From contig CM032122.1 of the NCBI GenBank assembly GCA_018894105.1, forward strand, positions 38,657,404 to 38,721,403: a DNA stretch of 64,000 bases, written 5' to 3'. The first letter of the stretch is position 1. Each line of letters begins with the position of its first letter. The notes under the pieces were generated by a model that saw only the letters and a program-made list of their open reading frames with translations, did not search any database and was not told the DNA's origin. This document shows positions 21,385-33,284 of this stretch, piece by piece. The translations under genes and the position numbers were made by a program. The DNA comes from Jacaranda mimosifolia (lineage: Eukaryota > Streptophyta > Magnoliopsida > Lamiales > Bignoniaceae).

Positions 21385-22727
21385 TGTTAAAAATAGACCT
21401 TAGGCATAACTCACCCAAAAGTTAGCTCAAGAAGTGAGAATTGCCTAAAATCATATATAAATATCATAATTTATTTATCTCGTCGATGTGGGATACTAAC
21501 ATACCCCGCACACACCTAGAAATGAACATGTGGAGCATGGAATAACATGAATGAAATTGATGACCCAACAACATTAGATAACTTAATATCGGGAATGGTG
21601 GCTCTGATACCATGTTAAAAAATAGACCTTGTACCTAACTCACCCCAAAAACTAGCTCAAAATGTGAGAATTGTCCAATACTATATATAGAGACCATAAT
21701 TTATTTATTTCACCTATGAAAGACACTAACACACCCCGCGCATGCCCAGAAATGAATATCTGGAGCATGAAATAACATGAAATGGATAGCAAAACTGATG
21801 AGGGTAAAAAATGTATATAACTGGATTGAGACGGAATCTAAGTGGATCGACTTGCCTGGTCGAGTAAATGAGCTCCACATATACCTGGGCTGAATCTTGC
21901 TACCACGAGCAAACGTCAGGCTAGCCGAGGTGCCCTCGGCTTAGGCTCTCCGACGCTCAAGTTAGTATGAGGTCGAGTATATAACGAGCAGCAGAGTGAG
22001 GGTTTTGTAGTATAGAATGGCATACCTTTGAAAGGCTGGATTGTGAGTATTTATAGCCTTCTCTCTTTGAGAATTTGTCTGAGATGCCCTTAATGTGTAG
22101 AGAGGGCCCTTGTCTTTGCATGAAGGGCAATTAGTCATTTTCCCTCTCTGTACTATTGTAGGTGGCTGTCTTCCCAGGTTCTAGGGACATGGTAGTACAC
22201 TGTTAAAGTGCCTGCTACGTCAGGGGGTAATGGGGCGGCATGCGCCATTAATGAGGATGCATGCCGCCGCCTGTCAATGCATTTAATGCGGCAGAGATGG
22301 TACTGTGCTATTCCGACCTCTCTGGTCGAGGGGAAGATCGACCTGACAACTTACTGAGGAACGAATTAGCAACGCAGGTCGACATATAGACCCACGGCCT
22401 TGAACGAGTCTTGCTCGAAGGATCATTCTTGGACATGTCGTCGAACACTGAAGTCGACATGGGTCGATCGCGCCCATGGGCGTCGAATGTAAGATGGGCT
22501 TGGCGCTGCGTCTTTAGGCCAACATGGTTTGGGCGAGCTACTTGGGCTATCCCATATCACCAACAAACACTGAATAACCCAACATCGGGAATAATGGCTC
22601 TGATACCATATTAAAAGGTGGACTTTTGGTCTAACTCACCCCAAAAGTTAGCTTAATATGTGAAAATTATTCAATATCATATATAAAGACCATAATTTAT
22701 TTATTTCACTGATGTGGAATACTAACA
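21385..22727 (-). mobile_element. TRIM-type element with three LTRs, interrupted by a solo LTR
   Basis: Three similar LTRs of about 117-119 bp lie at 21385-21501, 21613-21731 and 22609-22727. Read on the minus strand they begin TGTTAGT. LTR1 and LTR2 end TTAACA, while LTR3 ends TTAATA. The two intervals are internal regions, and each ends next to an LTR with the primer-binding site TGGTATCAGAGCC (plus strand 21600-21612 and about 22596-22608), complementary to the 3' end of initiator-methionine tRNA. There is no gag or pol, so this is a terminal-repeat retrotransposon in miniature. The LTR-internal-LTR-internal-LTR order is typical of unequal recombination. The second internal region is split by the element at 21797-22565. 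Confidence 0.85.
21797..22565 (-). mobile_element. Putative solo LTR inside the TRIM
   Basis: A 769-bp block, much richer in GC than its surroundings. On the minus strand it starts TGTTGGTGATATGG and ends CCCTCATCA, the TG...CA ends of an LTR. It breaks the second TRIM internal region; the flanks are AAAAC (21792-21796) and AACAC (22566-22570), a 5-bp duplication with one mismatch. There is no coding region or second LTR, so a solo LTR left by recombination is the simplest reading. The parent family is not known. Confidence 0.6.
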
Positions 22728-23128
22728 ACATTATACAATTATTCTTCCAGTGGAATTGGTGTCAAGTTCCACATTACTATATATAGAATTTGGTTAACCC
22801 ACCGTCAATATTTGGGATGACTTTTATAATTATTATGCAAATTTTTTAAAATTAAAATTTTATTATACCGCGTATGATTATTTCGATCACACCTGTATTA
22901 ATAAATATGTGGGTCATGTCACACGTTGTCTAGATCAAAGGATTTCATTTTTCCTGAATTCCTGGCTCTGGTCCCGACATAAATATACTTACAAACTTTT
23001 TCGGAATGAAAGGGCATCTATCGTAGTTTTTTTTTTTTTTTTGGACACTGGCATCTATCGTAGTTAATTAGTCCCTGAAGCTTGGGACCATGACCAACCC
23101 CCTTTTTTGGTCCATTCATAAAAATTAA

Positions 23129-23595
23129 GGGCTTGTTGACTAATATTTTGGTCATTTTTTAGAAATTTTTTTGGGAGAATGAATTTTTGGGATAAAACTT
23201 GAAAAAAGTGTCAAGTATTTGTTTATATTTTGGGAAAATAGGAAAAATAGATTGAGAATGAGTTGTTTGTTTGTTAATGTTTTAGTAGGGGGACAAATTT
23301 TACTGTAGATGTTAAATCAATTACTTTTTTTTTGGGTTTGTAGGCAAAAAATATTTTTTTATGTAATATGTATATCTATATATATACTTTGATGGTGTGT
23401 ATATATATACTTGAGTGTTAGGTAGGGTTAAGGTAGGGCTAAGGTAGTGTGTAAAGTCTTTTTGAGATTGAATTCTGATGATTTTTTGGTTATAAATTTT
23501 TTGTATTTGGAGAAAATAATTGGAGAATGTGTATGTTTTTTGCGATTGTTTTGAGAGTTAAGAAATTTTTTCCCAAAATGCTAGTGAACATAACA
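23129..23595 (+). mobile_element. MITE family A copy with TAA target duplication
   Basis: A 467-bp element with imperfect terminal inverted repeats (left GGGCTTGTTGACTAATATTT, right counterpart GCTAGTGAACATAACA), flanked by TAA on both sides (23126-23128 and 23596-23598). TAA is the favoured target of PIF/Harbinger elements. The T/G-rich interior matches other forward copies of the family. Confidence 0.7.
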
Positions 23596-23639
23596 TAAAT
23601 AAAAATGACGTGTCCCATTTCCGGCCGTAAAAGTGAAGG

Positions 23640-24455
23640 TACTGTTTGGATATGAATTATATGTTTTGGTTTACGTGTTTTGGAAGAATGAATTTCGAAA
23701 GTAGGGTAGGTAATGCGAAATTTGTGTTGGGGAATGTGATGTGTTTTGTTTATGTTTTGAAAATAGTAAGAAAATTATTTTGAAAAAAATTGGCATGTTT
23801 GTTTATGTTTTGGGAGGAGGCAAATTCTATTATAGCAGTCAAATTAATGCCTTTTTGTTGGATTTTTTGGGTGAAAATAGAATTGAGTGATTTTTTTTAG
23901 TTTTAGAATAATAATAAAATATATATGATGTATATATATAATAAATGTATATAAATATATATTGAAAAATGGGGATAATGAAAAATAGAAAAGGGTATTT
24001 TGAGTTATTTAATTTGACATTTTGGAGGAAATTTTTTTTGTATGCTTGGTTACATTTTGGGAAAACAAAATTGTTTCCCCCAGATGTAATGAAATATAGC
24101 CGAAATAATTGTATAAATTTTAAAATGGCTGTGAAAGTATTATGGAAAAGGTAGTTAAGAAAGAAGATGAAAATGAATTTATATTTGAATATATTATTTA
24201 AAAAATAATAATTATATATGATTTAAATAGATTATAGATGAAAAGAGATAATTATAACAAAAATAAATAAATAAATAAGTAAATAAATATAAGTTGTTAA
24301 GAGAATATATATGTGTGTGTTGTATTAAGAAATGTGTTTTGATTTAAAAATAAATTAAAATTTTGATAAAAATTGTGAGAAATTATTGATAATTTATTTT
24401 AAAATAATAAAAATAAATAAAAAATAATTTGAAAACATAACCAAACAGGCCATAA
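23640..24455 (+). mobile_element. Family A MITE followed by family B MITE, composite
   Basis: The first part, to about 24075, is a family A interior (GTTTATGTTTTGGGAGGAGG, AGCAGTCAAATTAATGC). From about 24110 the sequence follows family B (AAGATGAAAATGAATTTATATTTGAATA and on) and ends ACATAACCAAACAGGCC. The left end near CTGTTTGGATATG could pair with that right end, so a B element may have carried or flanked a truncated A element. Confidence 0.55.
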
Positions 24456-24469
24456 TGTAATTTTCAGCT

Positions 24470-26390
24470 TGTTTGGTTACATTTTTATTTGTCTGTCTTT
24501 ATCTCTCTATTACTTAAATTATCAAAAAAAGGCACGTTTTTTATAATCCTCACAATACCATATGTTTTTCGTGCTTACATAACGATATTTTCAAAGTAAA
24601 AGTCATATTATTAATGTTTAATATGATAGTTTCTTAATTTAAAATTTTTAAAAAAATCTATTATTAATTCGATACTTTTTTTTTTTATCTTCATAAAATG
24701 GCGGAACTCATAATAAATTAATAATATTTTTTTTATATCTCACCATAATTATATTTAATATATTGGATGTATATAGAAAATAAGAGGAGCCATAATGGAT
24801 TAAATACTAATTATTCATTCAAACTCAATTATTATTAAACTTAGGACTTTATTTGTGAATTAGGTATACATAGACTTAATTGTTATATTCGGCTTGAAAA
24901 TGGGCGTTTTTGCTTCCGGCATTGATGGTAGAATTGACAGCTGACTCACCCAACATATTTATTATTATTTTTATTTATTTATTTTTATTTTTTTGCATCT
25001 AATTAATTTTGAAGTTTGGTGTTAAAATTTAAAATTTCACTTGTACCCATTCGTCGAGCAATCTTTCGACCAACGAAATATAAATATACTAGCTTCATTT
25101 GTTAGGCATTAATACTGTAAAAAACTATGGCATCATCTACGGTCAATTCGTACAAGATGATTATTCTTTTAAAAATATACTAATTTTTCTACAAATAATG
25201 CATAGTTAATCTATTATAATTCACACACACAAAGTTATGAATTCATAATTAATCGTTTTTGTTACTTATAATTTACAAAAATACATTTGCTATAAAATTT
25301 GTAGTTATAATTTATACCTATAGCTAGAAAATTAATTTTATAGCAATTTTTTTCGTCGCAGTTACTTTTTTTTTTTTTTATAGCGAGAGAACTCATTGAA
25401 AATATATCAATTATTATATTATGAAATATAAAAAATTATTTTATACACTAGCAAGATATGTATAAAATAGAAATTAATACCTATGTAAACTAACATATAC
25501 ATTATACACTAATGGGACTTCATCGAGCTAAAACCCTTTTGATCATAGGGATTAATTTCAATATACATTATAGTTTTAAAAATATGTAAACTAACATATA
25601 CAACATGAAAGTAAACTTTTGTTTTGTGTATTATCTAAAATTCGTCTTTTGATGTGCATTTTATTTTATAGTTTTTTTATTTTTTAAAAAAGAATTTAAT
25701 GAAGCTAGCTATATATTTTGGTTAAAACTCAGGAAAAAAATATATTGTAAGAGTAAAATCTAAAACGCCAACATTTTAATTGCACCAAATTTACACTGGC
25801 ACATTTGACTACGTTAACTTATTCAACTTGAAATTCACATATATAAAAATGAACTTTTATACTACCAATGAAGCATTTATTTTTTTAACGAATTGAAATT
25901 TTTGAAAAAAATATTTTCTTTTAAATGTTTTAGATAGATAAATTACATTAAACACTATTTAATTTTTAATTTTTACAAATAAACAAAAACGAGCTTTTAG
26001 TATCCTATTTTCAAAAAAATATTTAAGTTTATTCTAAGAGGATGAAATCAATTACCTTAAAAATATTACAATCGTAATGATCTAAACAGTGACATATCCA
26101 TTTTTTATTAAATTAATACGACGAAATGTGTTAAGATGATTTAATTCAAAAGTATAAATTGATAATAAAATGTCAATTATTCATAATATTATTTGAAATA
26201 CTCCGAATTTGATATTTCAATACGTATTACATTTTTTATTTTAATATTACGTATTTCAAATATATTAAATATTCTTTTCATTACATCATGTTTTTTTATT
26301 CCTAGGGTAAATCTGCCTTAAAATGGCTTATTTATGAGGTTAAAAATGCGTTTTACCCTCAAACTCATTCCCTCTCCACACATCTACACA
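24470..26390. other. FAD3 upstream region, gene-free
   Basis: AT-rich intergenic DNA with no recognisable gene. A CT-rich tract at about 26360-26408 precedes FAD3, as is common in plant promoters and leaders. Confidence 0.45.
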
Positions 26391-26407
26391 TCCCTCTCCC
26401 CCTCCCT

Positions 26408-26416
26408 CAATATATA
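26408..26416 (+). promoter_or_regulatory. Candidate FAD3 TATA box
   Basis: CAATATATA follows the CT-rich tract and lies about 50 bp before the FAD3 ATG, which would give a very short leader. A more distant start cannot be excluded. Confidence 0.35.
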
Positions 26417-26461
26417 CTCTTGAAACTGAAGCATTTGTTGATTGATTCATACCCAAAACCA

Positions 26462-29400
26462 ATGGCCGTTTTTTCAGGTCTCCACCACACTACTGGAGCT
26501 CCGGAAGACATTAATGGCGGCCAAGAAGCATACGAAAGGATGAAAAAGCAAGCAGCGGCGGCGCCGCCGGCCGGACCTGACAAATTCGACCCAGCCGCGC
26601 CACCTCCGTTCAGAATTGCCGACATCCGAGCTGCCATTCCGCCGCATTGCTGGGTGAAGGATCCGTGGAGATCTTGCTCCTACGTCGTCCGAGACATCGT
26701 CGCCGTCGCCGGATTGCTCGCCGCCGCCGTCTACTTCGACCACTGCTTTTTTTGGCCGGTCTACTGGCTTGCTCAGGGCACAATGTTCTGGGCATTGTTC
26801 GTTCTCGGCCATGACTGGTAATTAAATCACACTATTCTTCACATTTTTTTGATTTTGTATATATGGTAACAACAATTAACATTAAATGTGATTATTATTT
26901 TTTGCAAAAAAAAAGGATTAAATTTGAATTAAGATTTATTCATTTATTTATGATTATTTATTTCCCCCCCCCCCTAATTTTGTTATAATTGCAGTGGACA
27001 TGGGAGCTTTTCAGACAATATTATACTGAATAATGTGTTGGGACATATCCTCCATTCTTCAATCCTCGTACCTTATCATGGATGGTTAGTTCTTGGAAAT
27101 CTCTGCATTAATTTTTTAAAAATATTGATATTCATGTAATAGTATCATAAATTAATGTCTATTTATTTACTAATTAAATTTATTTTTTCGGTTTAAATAA
27201 TGCCTGCAATAGGCGAATCAGCCATAGGACGCACCATCAGAATCATGGACATGTTGAGAAGGACGAGTCATGGGTACCGGTAATGGTTCTTCTACTTCAA
27301 ATCTTGAGATATTTTCTATTTTAATTTCAAATTTATTTAATTTGAATTTCAAGATTGTATAGATATTTTATTTTATTTTTTATCTTATTGCAGTTGCCTG
27401 AGAATTTATACAAGAAGCTGGATAACTCCACCAAATTCTTGAGATACAAAATCCCATTTCCCATGTTTGCCTACCCATTATATTTGGTAATATTCTGATA
27501 CTCTTTTTCTTTGCAGTCACTACCAAAATAATGTATGTTGATAACAAGGTAATAAATGACAATATAAAAATTGTCATTAATAGTATGTATTAAATAACAA
27601 TAATTTTTATTTTATCATTAATATTTTTTCAAAGACAATTCCTTCTGTTTTTCTATTATATGGGTCAATAGTAATAAATAATAATATTTTAAGTTATTGC
27701 TATTAACAATGAATAACACATATATGTTGACAATTTAGTGACGGTAAAATTTGTGTATCACTAATTGTCAATGATGACAACTCGAACATTATTCTTGTCA
27801 CTATTTAATATGTCGAAATCATTAAGGCGAACCAAATATATATAATTAGTGACAATATTTGTATTGTTATTTATTATTTTGTTATTGATTTATCTTTACT
27901 GCACGCAAATAGTACAGTACTAAGTAGCTGATACACTTGCAACTTGACTAGGACACTTGAGAAATTAAATACTGTCTTCGTCCACAACTGGATATTCAAT
28001 TAAATTATTTGTTTAAATTAATTTTAAAATATGATTTTCATGGCTATTATTTTTTTTCAGTGGTATAGAAGTCCCGGAAAAACTGGATCTCACTTCAATC
28101 CATACAGTGATTTGTTTAGACCCAATGAGAGGAAATTGGTGATGACTTCAACCATCTGTTGGGGAGCCATGGTTGGTTTTCTCTTATATATGTCCACCAT
28201 TATTGGTCCACTCTTATTGTTCAAGCTCTATGGGGTTCCCTACTTGGTAATCACTCTAAACTTGTTCTTATTTTTTTTCCTTTTTTTTTTTCAAGAATAC
28301 GATTTGGGTTTTGAATTGGACTAAGAATTTAATTGAAAATGAATTAAAATCAATATTTATTTAAAGAAGAAATTTCCTTCTCGACCAGAAATTAAATTGC
28401 ATGTCCTACCAAATTGGACACATTTTTTCAAGTGGGATTTATAGTAACCATAAGCTTTCGACTCAAGTCCCGTCAAATATAGTACTGTTTTCTATATGTC
28501 CATATATAACTAAAGTTCCATAAAACTTTATTCAATTTTTTTGTCTCGCATTTAAGATTATACAAAAAAGCCAAGTTGGTTGAATCGAATTTATTATCTA
28601 TTTCAAATATGTCTCGATCTACTTGTATTTGTACTTTTTTTTTATTTATACACACGCACATCAGGAGTCCGTTCGGGTTTGAATTTCTGACATCCCACAT
28701 TATATGAGAGACTTATGCCGCTGGACCACATACCACTTGACACTTGTATCTATACTTGAGTTTGCAAGTCAATATATAATTTAATATTATTTTTAATTTT
28801 ATTAATAAATATATAATATATATTATTATTATTATTATTTTATTTCAAGTTTGAGTTCAAACTCTCAATTATTTAAATTTCATTTGATAATTCGAGTTTA
28901 ATTAAGTTAAGTCGGGCTGGGCTCGAATTTTTACCGAGTCGATGTTGAACTCTAGTCTAACATCATTCGTTTTAAGCTCGAGTTTCAAAATTTCTTCCAA
29001 TCTTAGCTTGACTCAACTCAATCGAACCCTTAGTCCAATCAAATTCCAAATTCCAAACACGCACTAAAAACTACCAATCCCATTATTTTTCTTTTTCTTC
29101 TTTTCATGTATTGTTTCTCACTAATCAACTAATCAAAATTTCTTACTAATGTAACAGATATTTGTGATGTGGTTGGACGCGGTTACTTACTTACATCACC
29201 ACGGCCACGAGAAGAAGCTCCCCTGGTACCGTGGCCAGGTACATCTATTCGCTACCAATGCTTAATAAATTAAAGTTTAATTTTCAAGAAAAAAATAAAA
29301 AATAAAAAAACAAAGGAAATGTTTGGTTATATTTTTATGTGATTTTATTATGTATTTTGGGATAATGAATTATTTGAGAATGTTAAAGTTATTTTTTAAT

Positions 29401-30116
29401 ATGTTTGTTTATGTTTTGAAAGAGACATTTTTTACTATAACAATCAAATTAATAATTTTTTATTTAATTTTTAGGGTGATAATAAAATTAAATAATTTTT
29501 TAATATTAAAATAATATGAAAATATATATAATGAAGAATGTATATTTTAAAGAAAAAATAAAAATATTTTTAATTATATATTTTTAAAATAATATTATTT
29601 TAGAGAATCGCAACCAAACACTTTCAAAGATATTATTCATTACGTATCGAATATATAAAAAGCGGGTTGTTTGTCTGTCTGTACAGGAATGGAGTTATTT
29701 AAGGGGAGGACTGACAACAGTAGATCGCGATTATGGATTGTTTAACAACATCCATCATGATATTGGGACCCACGTGATACACCACCTCTTCCCTCAGATC
29801 CCGCATTACCACTTGGTGGAAGCGGTCAGATCTCAGATTCCCATTACCACTAATCACGTGATTTATCCTATTTTTATAATATTATTTGGGCAATAATTAC
29901 TTAATTAATTAATAAAAAATCTTTTTGCAGACGAAAGAAGCCAAAAGAGTGCTGGGGGAATACTACAGAGAGCCCAGAAAATCTGGACTGATTCCTTTCC
30001 ACTTAATTCCAAGTTTGGTGAAAAGCATCCATAGCGACCATTACGTTAGCGACACGGGAGATGTCGTCTTTTATCAGACGGACCATAAACAGTTGTCTTT
30101 CAAAAAGATGAAATAA
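26462..30116 (+). CDS. FAD3: ER omega-3 (delta-15) fatty acid desaturase, 8 exons
   Basis: Converts linoleate to alpha-linolenate on phosphatidylcholine at the ER. Exons: 26462-26817, 26995-27084, 27213-27279, 27394-27486, 28061-28246, 29158-29238, 29687-29824, 29931-30116 (TAA), giving 398 residues. The eight-exon layout is the conserved FAD3 one. Three di-iron histidine boxes are present: HDCGH (117-121, split by intron 1), HRTHH (153-157, just after intron 2) and HVIHH (320-324), with hydrophobic segments around residues 80-115 and 210-250. There is no plastid transit peptide, and the C-terminus is KKMK, a dilysine-type ER retrieval signal. This separates it from plastid FAD7/FAD8. The start is the ATG at 26462; the frame runs further upstream, but only to a TTG. 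The first 45 residues are rich in Ala and Pro and variable in the family. Introns 5 and 6 hold mobile elements. Confidence 0.95.
28635..28741 (-). mobile_element. tRNA-derived SINE, family 1, in FAD3 intron 5
   Basis: On the minus strand the head reads GTGGTCCAGCGGCATAAGTC, with a degraded B-box region (AATTCAAACCC) and a GTATAAATAAA tail plus A run. The flanking duplications ACTTGTATTTGTAC (28621-28634) and ACTTGTATCTATAC (28742-28755) differ at two bases. It is antisense to FAD3. Confidence 0.85.
28756..29035. mobile_element. Truncated family E (hAT-like) remnant in FAD3 intron 5
   Basis: Its CTTGAG...GCAAGTC...ATATAATTTAATATTATT interior and following TTTATTTCAAGTTTGAGTTC match the middle of the intact element at 34634-34963. 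The CGAG/CTCG-rich words continue to about 29035. The left end is missing and no target duplication remains. Confidence 0.5.
29315..29625 (+). mobile_element. MITE family A copy in FAD3 intron 6
   Basis: A 311-bp element with left end GGAAATGTTTGGTTATATTT and right end CGCAACCAAACACTTTC, flanked by AAA on each side (29312-29314, 29626-29628). The interior follows the forward consensus seen at 23129 and 23640. It lies wholly between FAD3 exons 6 and 7 and leaves the splice sites intact. Confidence 0.7.
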
Positions 30117-30414
30117 TTGATATACAATAAGGTTTTTGCTTTAGATTATTAGTCATTTGATGCCATGTTAGTTTTGGCTACTCTGTGCTTGCTAGTCCTG
30201 AAGAAAGCATGGAGACTAGAGTAGTATTAGTGTGCTAAAAAAAAAAAAATTAAAAAATAAATAAATGAATTAATGGATTTGTAGAGTAGAATATTTAATC
30301 ATGTCCCATGGGTGATTTATGGATTTTTTCCATTAATAAATAATTTATTTTTGGAATATGTTTATTTCGCTTTGTATTGCTGTTGTTATCTCATTTTGTT
30401 CTATGATATTGTTC

Positions 30415-30711
30415 GTTTCATCTTATAATTTGTAAAATTGTAATTTTAGTTTTTTATGGATAAAAAATTTGTTATTTCAGCTCGATTTTCGTTGGAGTTC
30501 TGAAAATGGGTTAGAAAAAAATTGAGTTGGCATATTGGAGTGGGTCCAATTTGGTGTTCTTTGTCTTGTTAGTATACTAATTTTTCTGTTGTTGGCATGT
30601 TAACTCAGTTTTTCTGATCAAATTTTGGTTTCGGTGAAAATCAAGCTAAAAATAATAAATTTTTTATACTATAAAATTAAAATTATAATTCTACATGTTA
30701 TAAAATCAAAT
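30415..30711. mobile_element. Foldback MITE, family F, downstream of FAD3
   Basis: The left half starts GTTTCATCTTATAATTTG. The right half is its approximate reverse complement, ending TGTTATAAAATCAAAT, with arms of about 100 bp around a short centre. RNA from it would fold into a long hairpin. The last 40 bp are repeated at 35185, where the tandem duplication begins. Confidence 0.6.
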
Positions 30712-30814
30712 AATACATATGAGTTTCAAAGAGGTACATGACATTATTCTTTGCAGTAAATTTCATGACAACTGGCTTACATGTGCCCACTAAAGAACAT
30801 GGAGGTGTCCTACT

Positions 30815-31514
30815 CAATGTTTTCAAAATTGGACTGGACAAAGAACCGACAACGTTATTGGTTACTGGTTCAATCGGTATGATATCATAATGACGCAATA
30901 ATTATTTTTAATTTTATAAATATATATAATATAATTAATCTATTGCAAAAAATAGAAAATTTCCAACAATATATAAATAAATAAAGAAAATTTTCTCCAT
31001 ATTTTAGTCATTTTCCCCCCCTTCAAATGGTTCTTTAGAAAATACAATTTCTCTATTAATCAATTACAAATATATAATCTAATTCAAATAGTAACATACA
31101 ACTATTTAATATTAATACAAATGGCCATCCCTTCAAGTTTCAAGTTCAATATTTAACAAAATATTTTTTGATCTTCTCTTCAAACTTGCAGGCTGCAGCA
31201 GGGAGCAGTGAATAGCAATAGGGGTTAGAGATGGAGGAAGAAAGAGAAAGGAAAGGAAAGAGACCAACAAAGGAGGAATTAGGATTTGAAAATTAGGAAA
31301 AGTTAAAACTTAAAACCTAATGTCAACACTAAATAGTCAACAGTCAAAGCTGGTTGGTGGTGCATGTTTTAAAAAAAAAGAAAAAAAGTGAACTGGTACC
31401 GGTTCCCAACCGGTCAGATCACAATTGGTTTTATGGGTTGATTTGGACTGGACCAGCCACCGGTTACCGGTTACTGGTCGAACCGGCTGGTCTAATCCGA
31501 TTTTTAAAACCTTG
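30815..31514. mobile_element. hAT-type non-autonomous element, family C
   Basis: A 700-bp element with termini CAATGTTTTCAAAATTGG and CCGATTTTTAAAACCTTG (inverted), flanked by the 8-bp direct repeat GTCCTACT (30807-30814 and 31515-31522). The paralogous site at 35331-35338 holds a single GTCCTACT, so both the insertion and the duplication are proven by comparison. It is rich in CCGGTT words. The 8-bp duplication fits the hAT superfamily. No transposase frame is present. Confidence 0.9.
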
Positions 31515-31953
31515 GTCCTACTACATTGAGTTCAACCCGATCCATATAGTTTTGGGTTGGGTTAGATTAAAAATATTTTAAATTGATTCAATTTTGACTA
31601 GATATAATTGAGTTAAAATTTTAAATTTGGCTCAAATGGATTTACTTGAGTTTCGGATTGTAAATAGATCTAAAATGGATTTAAAATGAGTTCATGATAG
31701 GTTATAAATGGGCTCAATTAAAAAAACAAATCAATAAAATTTTAACTTAATTTTAATTATTACTATAAATTTACATGTATATTCATTAAAAAATATTTAA
31801 AAGTCATTGTTAATACTAGATCGAGCATATGCATTTATGCTCATTTATCAATGCTTATGCCATAGCTAGCAAAAAATATGTCCTTAAAATTATTTGTAAA
31901 CACGATTAAAAAAAATTACCTGGATTATGTATGTTATGGAAAATATAAAAGCC

Positions 31954-33284
31954 TAGGGTTGTCAATGGGTCGATTTGGATCGGATCAGTCATATCCAAAT
32001 TCAATTATCGAAATTCATATTGGAATTAGACCCGATATCCTATAGGATCTTTGTAAGTATTATATATTAATCCAAAAGTTAAATATTTAAATACAAAACT
32101 CCTATTTTACATTATATTAACGCATAAATGAACTATTATACATTATTATATTTGATATTTTATTAGTATCCCTCTTATTTTTCAGCCTAAAGACTCAATA
32201 TTAATAACATATATAATATAAATATTAATATGGATATTATATTAATATAATATATATTATTTTAAATTATTTATTAACATTATATATAAGAATATTAATT
32301 TAATAAAAAATTAGGCTTGTCAATGGATCGGATTCGGATCGGATCATGCTGGATCCGAATCCGAGTCCGACAATGATATGCCATATCGGAATTCGACCCA
32401 AGATCCTATAGGATCTTGACTGTTATAACCATATTCGGATCCATATAAAAATCAGATATCCGAAAAAAGATTCGAATCCAAATACTTCCAAAAATCATAT
32501 ATTTGTTATTTTTCTAAAAATTAGTAGAATCTAAATCCAAAACGTTCATCCTTAAAAAAAAGATACATACAACATATTAATGAATAAATTTTCAAGTCTA
32601 TTTATCATATAAAAGCAATAATAGAATATAACTTAATCACATTCATTTATCATATCATTATATTTTAGGTTTTGTTGCTGATAAAAGTACTTATTTGACA
32701 TTATAAATGCATATATACTTGATTTTTCAATCAATTAATTATAAACATAAAGTTTTATAAAAAAAAGAAACTCATTTCAATCAAATTGAGATTTGCATTT
32801 CATTATTTTATATCACAACATTCAACTCCTGCTCATTATTTTTCCTGCATCATTTTTTATTATAAAAATAGAGAAACAAGTGATGCAATTATGATGTAGA
32901 TAACTTCCAAATTTAACATTTTTTTATGAAAAATCAACTAATTTGATATATTGCATAGAAGCTCATTACTTTTTTTGTCAAAAAATTCATTTTGGCATTG
33001 CTATAAAACCTTACATATATATATGTATAATACTATATGTATACATGTAATACTATATATTCGGATTCAAATTATTAATGGATCGGATCGAGTCAAATTC
33101 ATATTCGCTCTATTTATTTCGAATTACGGATTTTTTTAATCGGATCATATCCATCGAATCTTTTATCGGTTAAATATCCTGAATTATCGGATCGAATTCG
33201 AATTAAAATCCGCTCCATTGACAGCCCTATAAAAAATTATTAAACTTCGGATTCGAATTAAAATCTGATCCCATTGACAACCTC
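31954..33284. mobile_element. Family D element (9-bp duplication), containing a nested relative
   Basis: Ends TAGGGTTGTCAATGGG and CCCATTGACAACCTC (inverted), flanked by ATAAAAGCC (31945-31953) and ATAAGAGCC (33285-33293), a 9-bp duplication with one mismatch. The counterpart in unit 2 is 35772-36193. The 9-bp duplication suggests a Mutator-like non-autonomous element. It encloses the element at 32313-33228. Confidence 0.8.
32313..33228. mobile_element. Nested family D element with empty site in unit 2
   Basis: A 916-bp insertion with ends AGGCTTGTCAATGGATCGG and CGCTCCATTGACAGCCCT (inverted), flanked by ATAAAAAATT (32303-32312, 33229-33238). Unit 2 has one uninterrupted ATAAAAAATT at 36139-36148. 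The GGATCGGATTCGGATC-type words are shared with the outer element. The 9-10-bp duplication is MULE-like. Confidence 0.85.

Noticed and set aside
26420..26461. In-frame upstream extension of FAD3
   Set aside because: It starts at a TTG; the ATG at 26462 gives the normal family N-terminus.
26474..26812. Antisense frames of 61-112 codons across FAD3 exon 1
   Set aside because: Shadow frames of a GC-rich exon; the sense strand encodes a clear desaturase.
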